DNA from: Methylobacterium dankookense
GTDB lineage: Bacteria > Pseudomonadota > Alphaproteobacteria > Rhizobiales > Beijerinckiaceae
Direction: 5' to 3'
Length of the DNA: 59,247 nucleotides
Assembly (NCBI RefSeq): GCF_902141855.1
Contig: NZ_CABFVH010000034.1
Coordinates: forward strand, 1 to 59,247
Positions within the stretch are counted from its first letter, which is position 1, and the number at the start of each line of letters is the position of its first letter. Position numbers and translations under genes: made by a program. The notes under the pieces are model-generated. The model did not search any database and was not told the DNA's origin. It saw only the letters and a program-made list of their open reading frames with translations. Below are positions 46,634-54,904 of the stretch, piece after piece.

Positions 46634-47101
46634 TCAGGCGCGCTGCCGGGGCGGCCGCTCGATGCGCAGGGGACGCGGCTGGGCGACGCCGTCCTCCTGG
46701 GCCAGGCCGATGGGCTCGGAGGGGCGCACGCTCAGCGCCTCGCCCGACCAGGGCGCGTCGGGCACGGCCGCCTGGCAGGCCAGGGGGCAGCAGGTGGCCG
46801 CGCAGCTGACCGGGCGCTTGTGGTGGCCGTGGCCGCCCGGGTGGTGCTGGCCGGCCGAGGCGTGCCGCTGGCAGTCGGCGCCGTCCGCGCCGTCCGCCTG
46901 GAGGGCCGCTCCCGCGGGCGCGTCGGCGGAGCCGGCGGCGGCCGCGTGCCGGTGGTGGGCATGCGGGTCGGCGGGGGGCGCGGCCTGGTCGACGGCGGCG
47001 TGATCGGCTGCGGCATGGCGCTTCATCGTGCACGGCGCCGCCGGGGCGATGGCCACGGCCATCGCCAGCACGGCGAGCAACACTGCGCGAAGAACTGCCA
47101 A
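46634..47101 (-). CDS. His/Cys-rich exported protein
   Basis: This 155-aa protein has an N-terminal hydrophobic signal (MAVLRAVLLAVLAMAVAIAPAAP) and His clusters (DPHAHHRHA, HHPGGHGHHK), followed by a Cys cluster (CAATCCPLAC). The start is TTG at 47101. It has no recognised family but its composition strongly suggests metal binding in the periplasm. Cys pattern resembles the protein at 57216-57617. Confidence 0.65.
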   Translation of the reverse strand: MAVLRAVLLAVLAMAVAIAPAAPCTMKRHAAADHAAVDQAAPPADPHAHHRHAAAAGSADAPAGAALQADGADGADCQRHASAGQHHPGGHGHHKRPVSCAATCCPLACQAAVPDAPWSGEALSVRPSEPIGLAQEDGVAQPRPLRIERPPRQRA

Positions 47102-47333
47102 GGACCCAGAGACCCTCTCGTACCGGTTCCGATCCTTACACAGGCGGGCAATATCGGCAACGTACCCGTACTTTACTTTTTGTAGAGCGTCCGAAGCTGT
47201 TTACCGGCGGTTTCGGGCTACAAGCCAATCGCCTCGGCCGTGCGCCCGCCCTCATCCTGCCCGCGCGGGGGCGGCCGTCGCGGCTCGGGGAGCCCGCCGC
47301 CGGCGCGAGCCCCGCGCGGACGGCCACGCGAGC

Positions 47334-48185
47334 TCAATACCGGCGCACCAGCGGCGCCTGCTCGGTCGGGGCGACCGCGGCCCACGGTGCCCAGCGCAAG
47401 CCGAGCTTTACGTCATGCGAATCGACGTTCTTGAAGGTCAGGGCCTCGCAAGACCCGCACTGGCCGGCATAGTTGTAGACCGTGCCGGTCTTTCCGTCGC
47501 CGAGATTGAGGTAGCGGTATGCGAGCTCGACCGTGAAGCTCGGGCTCACCTCGTATCCGACACCCGCATGCAACGCCCAAGCAAGGTTCGTCTTCGAGCC
47601 TGCTTTCGCGTAGGCGAGGCCCTGGGTGACGACGTTCGTGTCCTTGAAATTGTCGAGCGTGATCCGCACCGCGCCGACGCCGGCGCCCAGGAACGGCGTG
47701 AGGCCGTACCAATTCCCGAGATCGACGTAACCGTTGAGGAGCACGGCCAGTTCACGCTTCGACGCGGTGTACTCGTCGGTGCCGTACCCGAGCGGCAGGC
47801 TCGCGTCGCGGTAGCGTTCAAGCCCGGTGAACGCGGCGGCGCTGCGATACTCGCCCGTGACGTCGGCCCGGAACCACCGGCCGAAGCGGTAGCCGGCGCC
47901 GGCGCCCGCGAGCGGGGCGCCCGCGAAGCCGAGATTGACCTTCTCGATGGTGCCGAGCGCGTCCAGGCTGTTGGAGAGCCGTTCCACGGATTGGTTGCTG
48001 AAACCGACGTCGCCGCGGAGGTAGAATCCGGAAACCTCGGCCTCCGGCGCGAGGGTTCCGCGCAGTTCCGGCAACGGCGCGGTCGGCGGCAGGTCGGCCG
48101 CGTGCGACGGCGCCACGAACGTCGCGCAGACCAGGCCGCAGCCGAGCAGCCCGAGCGTTCCCGCCATGCGATCCATTCCACCCAT
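47334..48185 (-). CDS. Omp25/RopB-like outer-membrane beta-barrel protein
   Basis: This 283-aa protein has a signal peptide ending near SHAADLPPTAPL and then eight-stranded-barrel features (FYLRGDVGFSNQ, GAGAGYRFGRWFRADVTGEYR, KLGLRWAPW) with a terminal aromatic residue. A CG(S)C pair (CGSCEAL) lies in one loop. GAGGG precedes the ATG at 48185. A CsoR-like site at 48254 lies 69 bp upstream. Confidence 0.82.
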   Translation of the reverse strand: MGGMDRMAGTLGLLGCGLVCATFVAPSHAADLPPTAPLPELRGTLAPEAEVSGFYLRGDVGFSNQSVERLSNSLDALGTIEKVNLGFAGAPLAGAGAGYRFGRWFRADVTGEYRSAAAFTGLERYRDASLPLGYGTDEYTASKRELAVLLNGYVDLGNWYGLTPFLGAGVGAVRITLDNFKDTNVVTQGLAYAKAGSKTNLAWALHAGVGYEVSPSFTVELAYRYLNLGDGKTGTVYNYAGQCGSCEALTFKNVDSHDVKLGLRWAPWAAVAPTEQAPLVRRY

Positions 48186-48253
48186 CGTCCGGTCCCTCGC
48201 CCGCAGCCCTCTTCTCCGAACCCTCCCACGGCGTGGTTGATGTTCCCTTAACG

Positions 48254-48268
48254 TACCCCGGGGGAGTA
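48254..48268 (-). promoter_or_regulatory. CsoR-like site upstream of the Omp25-like gene
   Basis: TACCC, five bases, GAGTA: one mismatch from the consensus arm GGGTA. Same spacing as the csoR operator. Located between two divergent exported-protein genes. Confidence 0.45.
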
Positions 48269-48418
48269 ACGGCAGACAGGCTGCTGGCATCAACGGCGGG
48301 AGCTCAGGTCATTCACGGATGGGGGCGTGCGTGCAAGTCTTGAAGACCTGCTCACGCGCGTCCGGATCGGCTCGAAACTCCACTCGATCCGGAGACTTCG
48401 CGGTCCGGCCACGTCGAT

Positions 48419-48433
48419 TACCCCCTGGGGGTG
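48419..48433 (+). promoter_or_regulatory. CsoR-like site upstream of small exported protein
   Basis: TACCC, CCTGG, GGGTG: one mismatch in the right arm. It lies 85 bp upstream of the start at 48518. Confidence 0.45.
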
Positions 48434-48517
48434 TGCAACCGTTTCCGGTCGCTTGTGCGTTCCCCCCTCCCGGACGGGGGATCTCAACTGCAGGAAACGA
48501 GCGGGAGGGGATGCGTG

Positions 48518-48823
48518 ATGTTCAAACGAGTTCTCTACGTCTCCGCAATCGCCCTGGTCTTGGCCCCGACCGGAACAGGTGCGGTGGGCTTCCGCATGAC
48601 ACCGCCGCCCTCCGGCGCGGCGTTCGACAACGGGTCGAGCCCCGGCCTCGCGCCGGCCGGCAGGACACTCCGGGTACACTACCGCCCGGTCTTTCTCGGT
48701 TGCGTTTACTCCTATCACGAGTGCGAGCATCTCGCCCACGAGCGCGGCTTCTACAACCACTTCACGCGTCATGATCACGGCACGTGTCACCATGGCCCAT
48801 CGTATGCCTGCTTCGGCCGGTAG
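48518..48823 (+). CDS. Small exported His/Cys-containing protein
   Basis: This 101-aa protein starts MFKRVLYVSAIALVLAP, a signal peptide, after a GGGAGGGG ribosome-binding site. The C-terminal part holds Cys and His (GCVYSYHECEHLAHERGFYNH, RHDHGTCHHG) that could bind metal. It diverges from the Omp25-like gene, with two CsoR-like sites in between. Function unknown. Confidence 0.65.
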   Translation: MFKRVLYVSAIALVLAPTGTGAVGFRMTPPPSGAAFDNGSSPGLAPAGRTLRVHYRPVFLGCVYSYHECEHLAHERGFYNHFTRHDHGTCHHGPSYACFGR

Positions 48824-49102
48824 AAGCCGAGGCAGCGCTCGTTTTCATCGCGGGACGGGTGCGTACGCAGACCACTTCATCGGCGGCACCTCCGTCCGGG
48901 CGTCCCATGCCGTTCGGCCTGAACCTACATCGGGCAAGCCGGTCCGGGCGCGTCGTTGCCGGGCGACGCCGGTAAGTCTAGAAGGGCCCGCCCGGCCCGA
49001 GCCGGTGGGCCGAGGTGCGGCCGCCGCGTCGTGTCCCTCGGCTGGCGGCCGTCCCCGGCCGGTAGGCCAAAGACGGTGACAACGGACGCTTGAGCCCCCT
49101 GG

Positions 49103-50662
49103 ATGGCGAGCAACACCAAGCCCGAAGGCAAAGGGAAGCTGTCCGAGGTCGAAGCGGCGATCCGCCTTCGGATGTCGCCGGAACTCCTCGAATACTTCAC
49201 GCGATACGGCGCCAAGGCCGGCATCCGGCGCAAGCTCGCGTGCGAGACCGCGAACGGGCTGCGTTGGTACGAGGAAGCCGAGCTCGCCGCCTTCGACAAG
49301 TTCCTGCGGGAACCTTGGCCGGTTACGGAGGGCAAGACGCGTCCGCACATGCCCGACAAGGTTCGCCTGGAGATCAAGCTTGAGGCGAACTGCGGCTGCG
49401 CGATCTGCAGCCACGGCGCGAACTGCGAGGCCGCGCACATCGAGCCCGTCGCGCAAACGCTGAGCCATCATCCCGCCGGTCTCGTCTGGCTCTGCCCGAA
49501 CCACCACACGGACTTCGACAAGGGCGTCTACATGCCCCGCGACGTCGACCTCGCGACCGTGCGGGCCGTGAAGCAGATGCTCGTCAACCGGCGCGTGCGC
49601 GGGTGGACCATCGAACGGAACGCCAGCCTTGCCGTCCTGCAACTCGTCCGGCAGGTCGAGGAGATCGGCGGCCTGCTTGCCAACGCGCAGTTCGCCGCGG
49701 CCCACGGCGCCGCGGTCGCCCTTGCTGAACAGGACATTGTCGCGCTGGAAGAGACCGCGAGCAGGGCCGCGACCGCGAAGCCAACGGCTGGTCCCGTCGG
49801 CCGGTCCTACGGCAAGTTCGCGGCCAAGGTCGCCAGCTCGGCGAAGGGAGCCCGGGCGCTGCCCGAGGCTCGGATACCGACGTTCGCCGCGGCCGTCGTC
49901 GAGGCGCGGGACGAGTTCCTGCGGGACGCCTCGATGACCGCCTGCCCGCTCTGCAGGGGTGCGGGCTCGTGGGACGGCTCCGATTGCCCGGCCTGCGGAG
50001 GCGAGGGCTACATCGGCACGGCGGAGGCCCGCCGAATCGACGTATCGGCTTACCAAGCGGTGGATTGTCCGGTCTGCGACGGGCTGGGCCAGCGCAACGG
50101 GAGCCCATGCACGGCCTGCGGCGGCGAGCGTCGCATGCAGCGTCGCCACGCGGAAGCGGTCGACGCCAGGGACTACCAGGAAGTGCCCTGTCCCGTCTGC
50201 GCGGGCGTCGGGCGCCGGCGTGGCGAGGAGTGCCCGGCCTGCGGCGGCGAGAGGTCGATGGAGCGGCACGTCGCCGACAGGATCGACCCAACCACATACG
50301 ACGAGGTCGATTGCCCTCTCTGCCACGGAAGCGGGCGACGGGACGGCCTCGATTGCCCCGTGTGCCAGGGCGACGGGCGGGTCGAGGCACGGCACGCCGA
50401 GCGCGTCGACCTATCGGACTACGCCGAGGTGCCGTGCCGCCTCTGCGGCGGCAGCGGACAGGTCAACGGCTACGACTGCCCACCCTGTGGCGGCGACGGG
50501 CGCATGGAGCGGCAACTGGCGGATCGGTACGACTGGTCGCAATATGACTTGGTGGAGTGCCCGAGCTGCAAGGGGACGGGGCAGCGGCACGATTTCGATT
50601 GCCGGTCCTGTGGTGGCGAGGGTCAGGTGTACCGGCGGCAGCTCGCTTGGATCGAGGATTAG
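49103..50662 (+). CDS. HNH endonuclease-like protein with six zinc-knuckle repeats
   Basis: This 519-aa protein has an N-terminal HNH nuclease-like domain: CGCAICSHGANC (97-108), AAHIEPVA with H112, and WLCPNHHTDFDKG (129-141). A helical linker (about 190-275) follows. Residues 281-519 are six tandem units of 41 residues, each with CxxCxGxG-x6-CxxCxGxx as in the DnaJ zinc region. DnaJ has only four such motifs and no J-domain is present here. The array could bind nucleic acid or unfolded protein and direct the nuclease. Single gene; possible defence function. Confidence 0.8.
   Translation: MASNTKPEGKGKLSEVEAAIRLRMSPELLEYFTRYGAKAGIRRKLACETANGLRWYEEAELAAFDKFLREPWPVTEGKTRPHMPDKVRLEIKLEANCGCAICSHGANCEAAHIEPVAQTLSHHPAGLVWLCPNHHTDFDKGVYMPRDVDLATVRAVKQMLVNRRVRGWTIERNASLAVLQLVRQVEEIGGLLANAQFAAAHGAAVALAEQDIVALEETASRAATAKPTAGPVGRSYGKFAAKVASSAKGARALPEARIPTFAAAVVEARDEFLRDASMTACPLCRGAGSWDGSDCPACGGEGYIGTAEARRIDVSAYQAVDCPVCDGLGQRNGSPCTACGGERRMQRRHAEAVDARDYQEVPCPVCAGVGRRRGEECPACGGERSMERHVADRIDPTTYDEVDCPLCHGSGRRDGLDCPVCQGDGRVEARHAERVDLSDYAEVPCRLCGGSGQVNGYDCPPCGGDGRMERQLADRYDWSQYDLVECPSCKGTGQRHDFDCRSCGGEGQVYRRQLAWIED
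49943..50659 (+). repeat. 123-bp tandem coding repeat, six units
   Basis: Units start at 49943, 50066, 50189, 50312, 50435 and 50558, exactly 123 bp (41 codons) apart; the last is shorter. All keep the four Cys positions while the intervening sequence has diverged, so the array is old and under selection for metal binding. Confidence 0.85.
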
Positions 50663-50741
50663 CGAAGCGACCCTGCCGTTTTCCCCGAGGTCCCAACGCG
50701 AGGGCGACCGGCGCTTCGACCGCCCAGTCCCAAGGCCACCG

Positions 50742-51175
50742 TCACGGCGCGTCGCCCCATTCGGGCGCCCCGGTTCGAACCGGATGTCGGCCGGACCCGC
50801 GCCGGCGGTGACGTTGCAGGCCCCTGCATTCAGCCGGAGCGGTGGGTAGGCCCCGGGGCGGAAGGCCGGCACCGCCGCCAGTGCCGCCGCGGCGCCCCAG
50901 GCTAACCTGCGTCGAGGTCCCGGGGTCGGTATCGTCACCCCACCCAATCCTCACCCCGACGAGACCGTCGATGTCGCCGGCCTTCGAGGCCCTCGACAGG
51001 AACCGCCTCGGCTCCTCCGCCCGTAGCGGACGTCGCCGAAGTGGCACGAGCCGGCCCATCTCTTGCTCTTGTTGACGATGGCGACGGCGATGCACGGGCC
51101 GACGCCGCAAGCCACGCCGTCGTCCTCGTCGTCCTCGAAGGTCAAAGCCGCGGCGTTCCGGTCGACCTCGGTCAA
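50742..51175 (-). pseudogene. Frameshifted remnant of a small unrecognised protein
   Basis: A TTG at 51175 with GGGGGG upstream opens a frame reading TEVDRNAAALTFEDDEDDG and GVGPCIAVAIVNKSKRWAGS up to CHFGDV. Near 51,023 the protein-like reading moves to another frame (EEPRRFLSRASKAGDIDG, LVGVRIGWGDDTD). One small indel would join them. The GVGPCIAVAIV stretch faintly recalls CheD-type proteins, but this is weak. Confidence 0.35.
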
Positions 51176-51218
51176 GAAGCCCCCCTGCTTGCCCCGGCGG
51201 GCGTGCCGCCATGCCCGG

Positions 51219-51689
51219 CTAGACGGCCTGCCCGCCGCGAAACCGCGCGAAGGTGGTGCGCCCGCCGGGGCCGAACAGCACCACCTCGTAGGTGGCCGGC
51301 TCCACCCCTTCGACCTCCATGCCGGGCGAGCCGACCGGCATGCCAGGCACGGCGAGGCCGGTGGCGGACGGCTTCTCCGAGAGCAGCCGCTTGATGGCCG
51401 ACGCGGGCACGTGCCCCTCGATGACGTAGCCGCCAACCTGGGCCGTGTGGCACGAGGCCAGCTCCCGCGGCACCCCGAGCCTCGCCTTGACCGGGTTCAC
51501 GGGGGCGTTCACGACCTGGACGCGAAAACCCTCGTCGCGCAGGTGCTTGACCCAGGCCTCGCAGCAACCGCAGCTCGGGTCCTTCGTGGCGACGACCTCC
51601 GGTAGATCCTCCGCCCATGCCGCCTGTACGCCGACCGCCGCCAGGCCGAGGACCACGATGCGCCGGGACGGTCGGAATAGTTCGCTCAT
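51219..51689 (-). CDS. DUF411-type periplasmic metal-binding protein
   Basis: This 156-aa protein has a signal peptide (MSELFRPSRRIVVLGLAAVG...AWAED) and the DUF411 core: KDPSCGCCEAWVKHLRDEGF with a CGCC motif, SCHTAQVGGYVIEGHVPA, and PGMPVGSPGME near the end. DUF411 proteins accompany copper and silver resistance systems. It lies downstream of the CusBA genes on the same strand (50 bp), so is probably cotranscribed. Confidence 0.88.
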   Translation of the reverse strand: MSELFRPSRRIVVLGLAAVGVQAAWAEDLPEVVATKDPSCGCCEAWVKHLRDEGFRVQVVNAPVNPVKARLGVPRELASCHTAQVGGYVIEGHVPASAIKRLLSEKPSATGLAVPGMPVGSPGMEVEGVEPATYEVVLFGPGGRTTFARFRGGQAV

Positions 51690-51739
51690 AGTCGACTCCT
51701 GTCTTCTCACGGCCGCCGGGACGGCCTGTCCAGCCACGC

Positions 51740-54700
51740 TCACTCGGCGGCCCGGGGAAGCCCGGCTTGCACGGCGGCCGACCCTTCCTGCCGAAGCGCC
51801 AGCCTCCGTCCCTTCACGAGCCCGTAGATGGCCGGGATCACGACGAGGGTCAGCACGGTCGAGGAGACCATGCCGCCGATCATGGGCACCGCGATCCGCT
51901 GCATGATCTCCGACCCCGCGCCGGAGCTCCAGAGGATGGGCAGCAGGCCCGCCATGATGGCGACGACCGTCATCATCTTCGGGCGCACCCGCTCGACCGC
52001 CCCGACCATGATGGCTTGGTACAGGTCCGCACGCGTGCTCTCCCGCCCGGCGGCCAGGGCGGCGGCCCGCCGCTCGTCCCAGGCATGGTCGAGGTAGACC
52101 AGCATGATCACGCCGGTCTCCGCGGCAACGCCGGCGAGCGCGATGAATCCCACCGCCACCGCGACCGACATGTTGAAGCCCATCCACCACATCAGCCACA
52201 CCCCGCCGACCAGGGCGAAGGGCAGGGACAGCATGACGATGAGCGTCTCGGTGAGGCGCCGGAAGTTGAGGTAGAGGAGCAGGAAGATGACGAGCAGGGT
52301 CACGGGCACCACGATCCTCAGCCTGGCCTCCGCCCGCTCCAGGTACTCGAACTGCCCGCTCCACTGGATGCTCATGCCCTGCGGGAGCTGGACCTCCGTG
52401 TTGACCGCGTTCCTGGCCTCGGCGACGTAGCCGCCGAGATCGCGCCCGCTCAGGTCGACGAAGATGTAGACCGCGAGCTGCCCGTTCTCGGTGCGGATCG
52501 AGGTCGGCCCCCGGGTCAGCTGGACCTTGGCCACCTCGCCCAGCGGAACCGTGCCGCCGGCCGGCAACGGCACCTGCACTTCGGTGGCGATGGATTGCGG
52601 ATTTGAACGGAAGGCGCGCGGGTAGCGCACGTTGACGGTGTAGCGCTCGCGGCCCTCGACCGTGTTCGTGACGCTCTCGCCGCCGAGCGCCGTCGCGATG
52701 ATGTCCTGCACGTCCCCGACCATGAGGCCGTAGCGCCCGAGCGCCTCCCGATCCGGCGTGATGTCGAGGAAGTAGCCGCCGATGACCCGCTCCGCGTAGG
52801 CGCTCGACGTGCCCGGCACGTTGCGCACGACCGCCTCGACCTGCCGGGCGACCTTCTCCATCTCGGTCAGGTCGGTGCCGTAGATCTTGATTCCGACCGG
52901 CGTGCGGATGCCGGTCGAGAGCATGTCGATGCGGGCCCGGATCGGCTGCGTCCAGGCATTCGACACACCGGGAAACTGCAGGGCCTTGTCCATCTCGGCC
53001 TTGAGGCTCGCCAGCGTCACGCCGGGACGCCACTCCGCCTTCGGCTTCAGGGTGATGATGGTCTCGAACATCTCGGTGGGGGCGGGGTCCGTCGCCGTCG
53101 AGGCGCGCCCCGCCTTGCCGTAGACGGAGGCCACCTCGGGGAAGGACTTGATGATGCGGTCCTGGGTCGCCAGCAGCTCCCCGGCCTGGGTCACCGAGAT
53201 GCCCGGCAGGGTCGTGGGCATGTACATCAGGGTGCCCTCGTTCAGGTCCGGCATGAACTCGGAGCCGAGCTGGCGGGCCGGCCAGATGGTCAGGCCGAGC
53301 GCCGCCACCGCCAGCAGGATGGTCAGCACCTTGGCCCGGAGCACGACCCTGATGACCGGGCGGTAGACCCAGATCAGGAGGCGGTTCAGCGGGTTGCGGT
53401 GCTCGGGGATGATGCGCCCGCGCACGAACAGCACCATGAGGGCCGGCACCAGGGTCACCGACAGGAGCGCGGCCGCCGCCATGGCGAAGGTCTTGGTGAA
53501 GGCGAGCGGCCCGAACAGGCGCCCCTCCTGGCTCTCCAGGGTGAAGATCGGCAGGAAGCTTACCGTGATCACCAGGAGGGAGAAGAACAGCGAGGGGCCG
53601 ACCTCGGCCGCGGCCTCCACCAGGATCTCGACCCGGGGCTTGCCCGGGGGCGCCCGCTCCAGGTGCTTGTGGGCGTTCTCGATCATGACGATGGCGGCGT
53701 CGATCATGGCCCCGACCGCGATGGCGATGCCGCCCAGCGACATGATGTTGGCGCCGATCCCGAGGAGATGCATCGCGCCGAGCGCCATCAGGATGCCGAC
53801 CGGCAGCATCAGGATGGCCACCAGCGCGCTGCGCAGGTGCAGCAGGAACACGATGCAGACGAGCGCCACGATGACGCTCTCCTCGACCAGCGTGTGCTTC
53901 AGGGTGTCGATGGCCGCCTCGATCAGCTGCGAGCGGTCGTAGACCGGCAGGATCTCGGTGCCCTTCGGCAGGCTCGCGGCGACCTCGGCCAGGCGCTGCT
54001 TGGCGCCCTCGATGACGTTGAGGGCATTGGCGCCGAAGCGCTGCAGGACGATGCCGCCCGCGACCTCGCCCTCGCCGTTCAGCTCGGTGATGCCGCGCCG
54101 CTCGTCCGGCCCGAGCTCGACCCGGGCGATGTCCCGCACCCGCAGCGGGGTGCCGGCCTCGGTCTTCAGCACGATGTTCTCGATGTCGGCGACGCTCTTC
54201 AGGTAGCCGCGCCCGCGCACCATGAACTCGAATTCGGAGAGCTCGACCGTGCGGCCGCCGACATCCGCGTTGCTCGACCGGATCGCCTCCCGAAGCCTGC
54301 TGAGCGGGATGCCCTGGGCGCGCAGGCGGTTCGGGTCGACGACGACGTTGTACTGCTTCACGAAGCCGCCGACGCCCGCGACCTCGGCCACGCCCTCGGC
54401 GCGCGAGGCCCCGAAGCGCACCACCCAGTCCTGAAGCGAGCGCAGCTCGGCGAGCGTCTGCTGCTTGGCCACGATGGCGTACTGGTAGACCCAGCCCACG
54501 CCCGTCGCGTCGGGCCCGAGCGTCGGCGTCACGCCGGTCGGCAGGCGCTTGCCGGCCGCGCTCAGGTATTCGAGCACGCGCGAGCGGGCCCAGTACGGGT
54601 CGGTGCCGTCCTCGAAGATGACGTAGACGAAAGAGACCCCGAAGAAGGAGAAGCCGCGTACCACCTTCGACTTCGGCACCGTCAGCATGGCGGTGGTCAG

Positions 54701-54904
54701 CGGGTAGGTGACCTGGTCCTCGACGACCTGGGGCGCCTGCCCCGGGTACTCGGTGTAGACGATGGTCTGCACGTCCGAGAGGTCCGGGATGGCGTCGAGC
54801 GGCAGGGTGCGCACGCTGTAGAGACCGGCCGCCACCACGAAGACGGTCCCGATCAGCACCAGGACGAGGTTGCGGGCCGACCAGCCGATGAGGCGCGCGA
54901 TCAT
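51740..54904 (-). CDS. cusA: Heavy-metal RND efflux pump (CusA/CzcA family)
   Basis: This 1054-aa inner-membrane pump of the HME-RND family has twelve helices, two large periplasmic loops, and the proton-relay region IAVGAMIDAAIVMIENAHKHLE. Early sequence IPDLSDVQTIVYTEYPGQAPQ is typical of CusA-like monovalent-metal pumps. It works with the adaptor encoded upstream and an outer-membrane channel not present here. The ATG at 54904 overlaps the adaptor stop codon. Copper or silver is the likely substrate. Confidence 0.92.
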   Translation of the reverse strand: MIARLIGWSARNLVLVLIGTVFVVAAGLYSVRTLPLDAIPDLSDVQTIVYTEYPGQAPQVVEDQVTYPLTTAMLTVPKSKVVRGFSFFGVSFVYVIFEDGTDPYWARSRVLEYLSAAGKRLPTGVTPTLGPDATGVGWVYQYAIVAKQQTLAELRSLQDWVVRFGASRAEGVAEVAGVGGFVKQYNVVVDPNRLRAQGIPLSRLREAIRSSNADVGGRTVELSEFEFMVRGRGYLKSVADIENIVLKTEAGTPLRVRDIARVELGPDERRGITELNGEGEVAGGIVLQRFGANALNVIEGAKQRLAEVAASLPKGTEILPVYDRSQLIEAAIDTLKHTLVEESVIVALVCIVFLLHLRSALVAILMLPVGILMALGAMHLLGIGANIMSLGGIAIAVGAMIDAAIVMIENAHKHLERAPPGKPRVEILVEAAAEVGPSLFFSLLVITVSFLPIFTLESQEGRLFGPLAFTKTFAMAAAALLSVTLVPALMVLFVRGRIIPEHRNPLNRLLIWVYRPVIRVVLRAKVLTILLAVAALGLTIWPARQLGSEFMPDLNEGTLMYMPTTLPGISVTQAGELLATQDRIIKSFPEVASVYGKAGRASTATDPAPTEMFETIITLKPKAEWRPGVTLASLKAEMDKALQFPGVSNAWTQPIRARIDMLSTGIRTPVGIKIYGTDLTEMEKVARQVEAVVRNVPGTSSAYAERVIGGYFLDITPDREALGRYGLMVGDVQDIIATALGGESVTNTVEGRERYTVNVRYPRAFRSNPQSIATEVQVPLPAGGTVPLGEVAKVQLTRGPTSIRTENGQLAVYIFVDLSGRDLGGYVAEARNAVNTEVQLPQGMSIQWSGQFEYLERAEARLRIVVPVTLLVIFLLLYLNFRRLTETLIVMLSLPFALVGGVWLMWWMGFNMSVAVAVGFIALAGVAAETGVIMLVYLDHAWDERRAAALAAGRESTRADLYQAIMVGAVERVRPKMMTVVAIMAGLLPILWSSGAGSEIMQRIAVPMIGGMVSSTVLTLVVIPAIYGLVKGRRLALRQEGSAAVQAGLPRAAE

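Noticed and set aside
47146..47168. GTACCCGTAC near the His/Cys-rich gene as another CsoR site
   Set aside because: The arm spacing does not fit TACCC-N5-GGGTA; the right arm is missing.
50760..50800. GGTTCGAACC resembling a tRNA T-arm
   Set aside because: No acceptor, D or anticodon stems could be paired at tRNA spacing. It is a chance palindrome.
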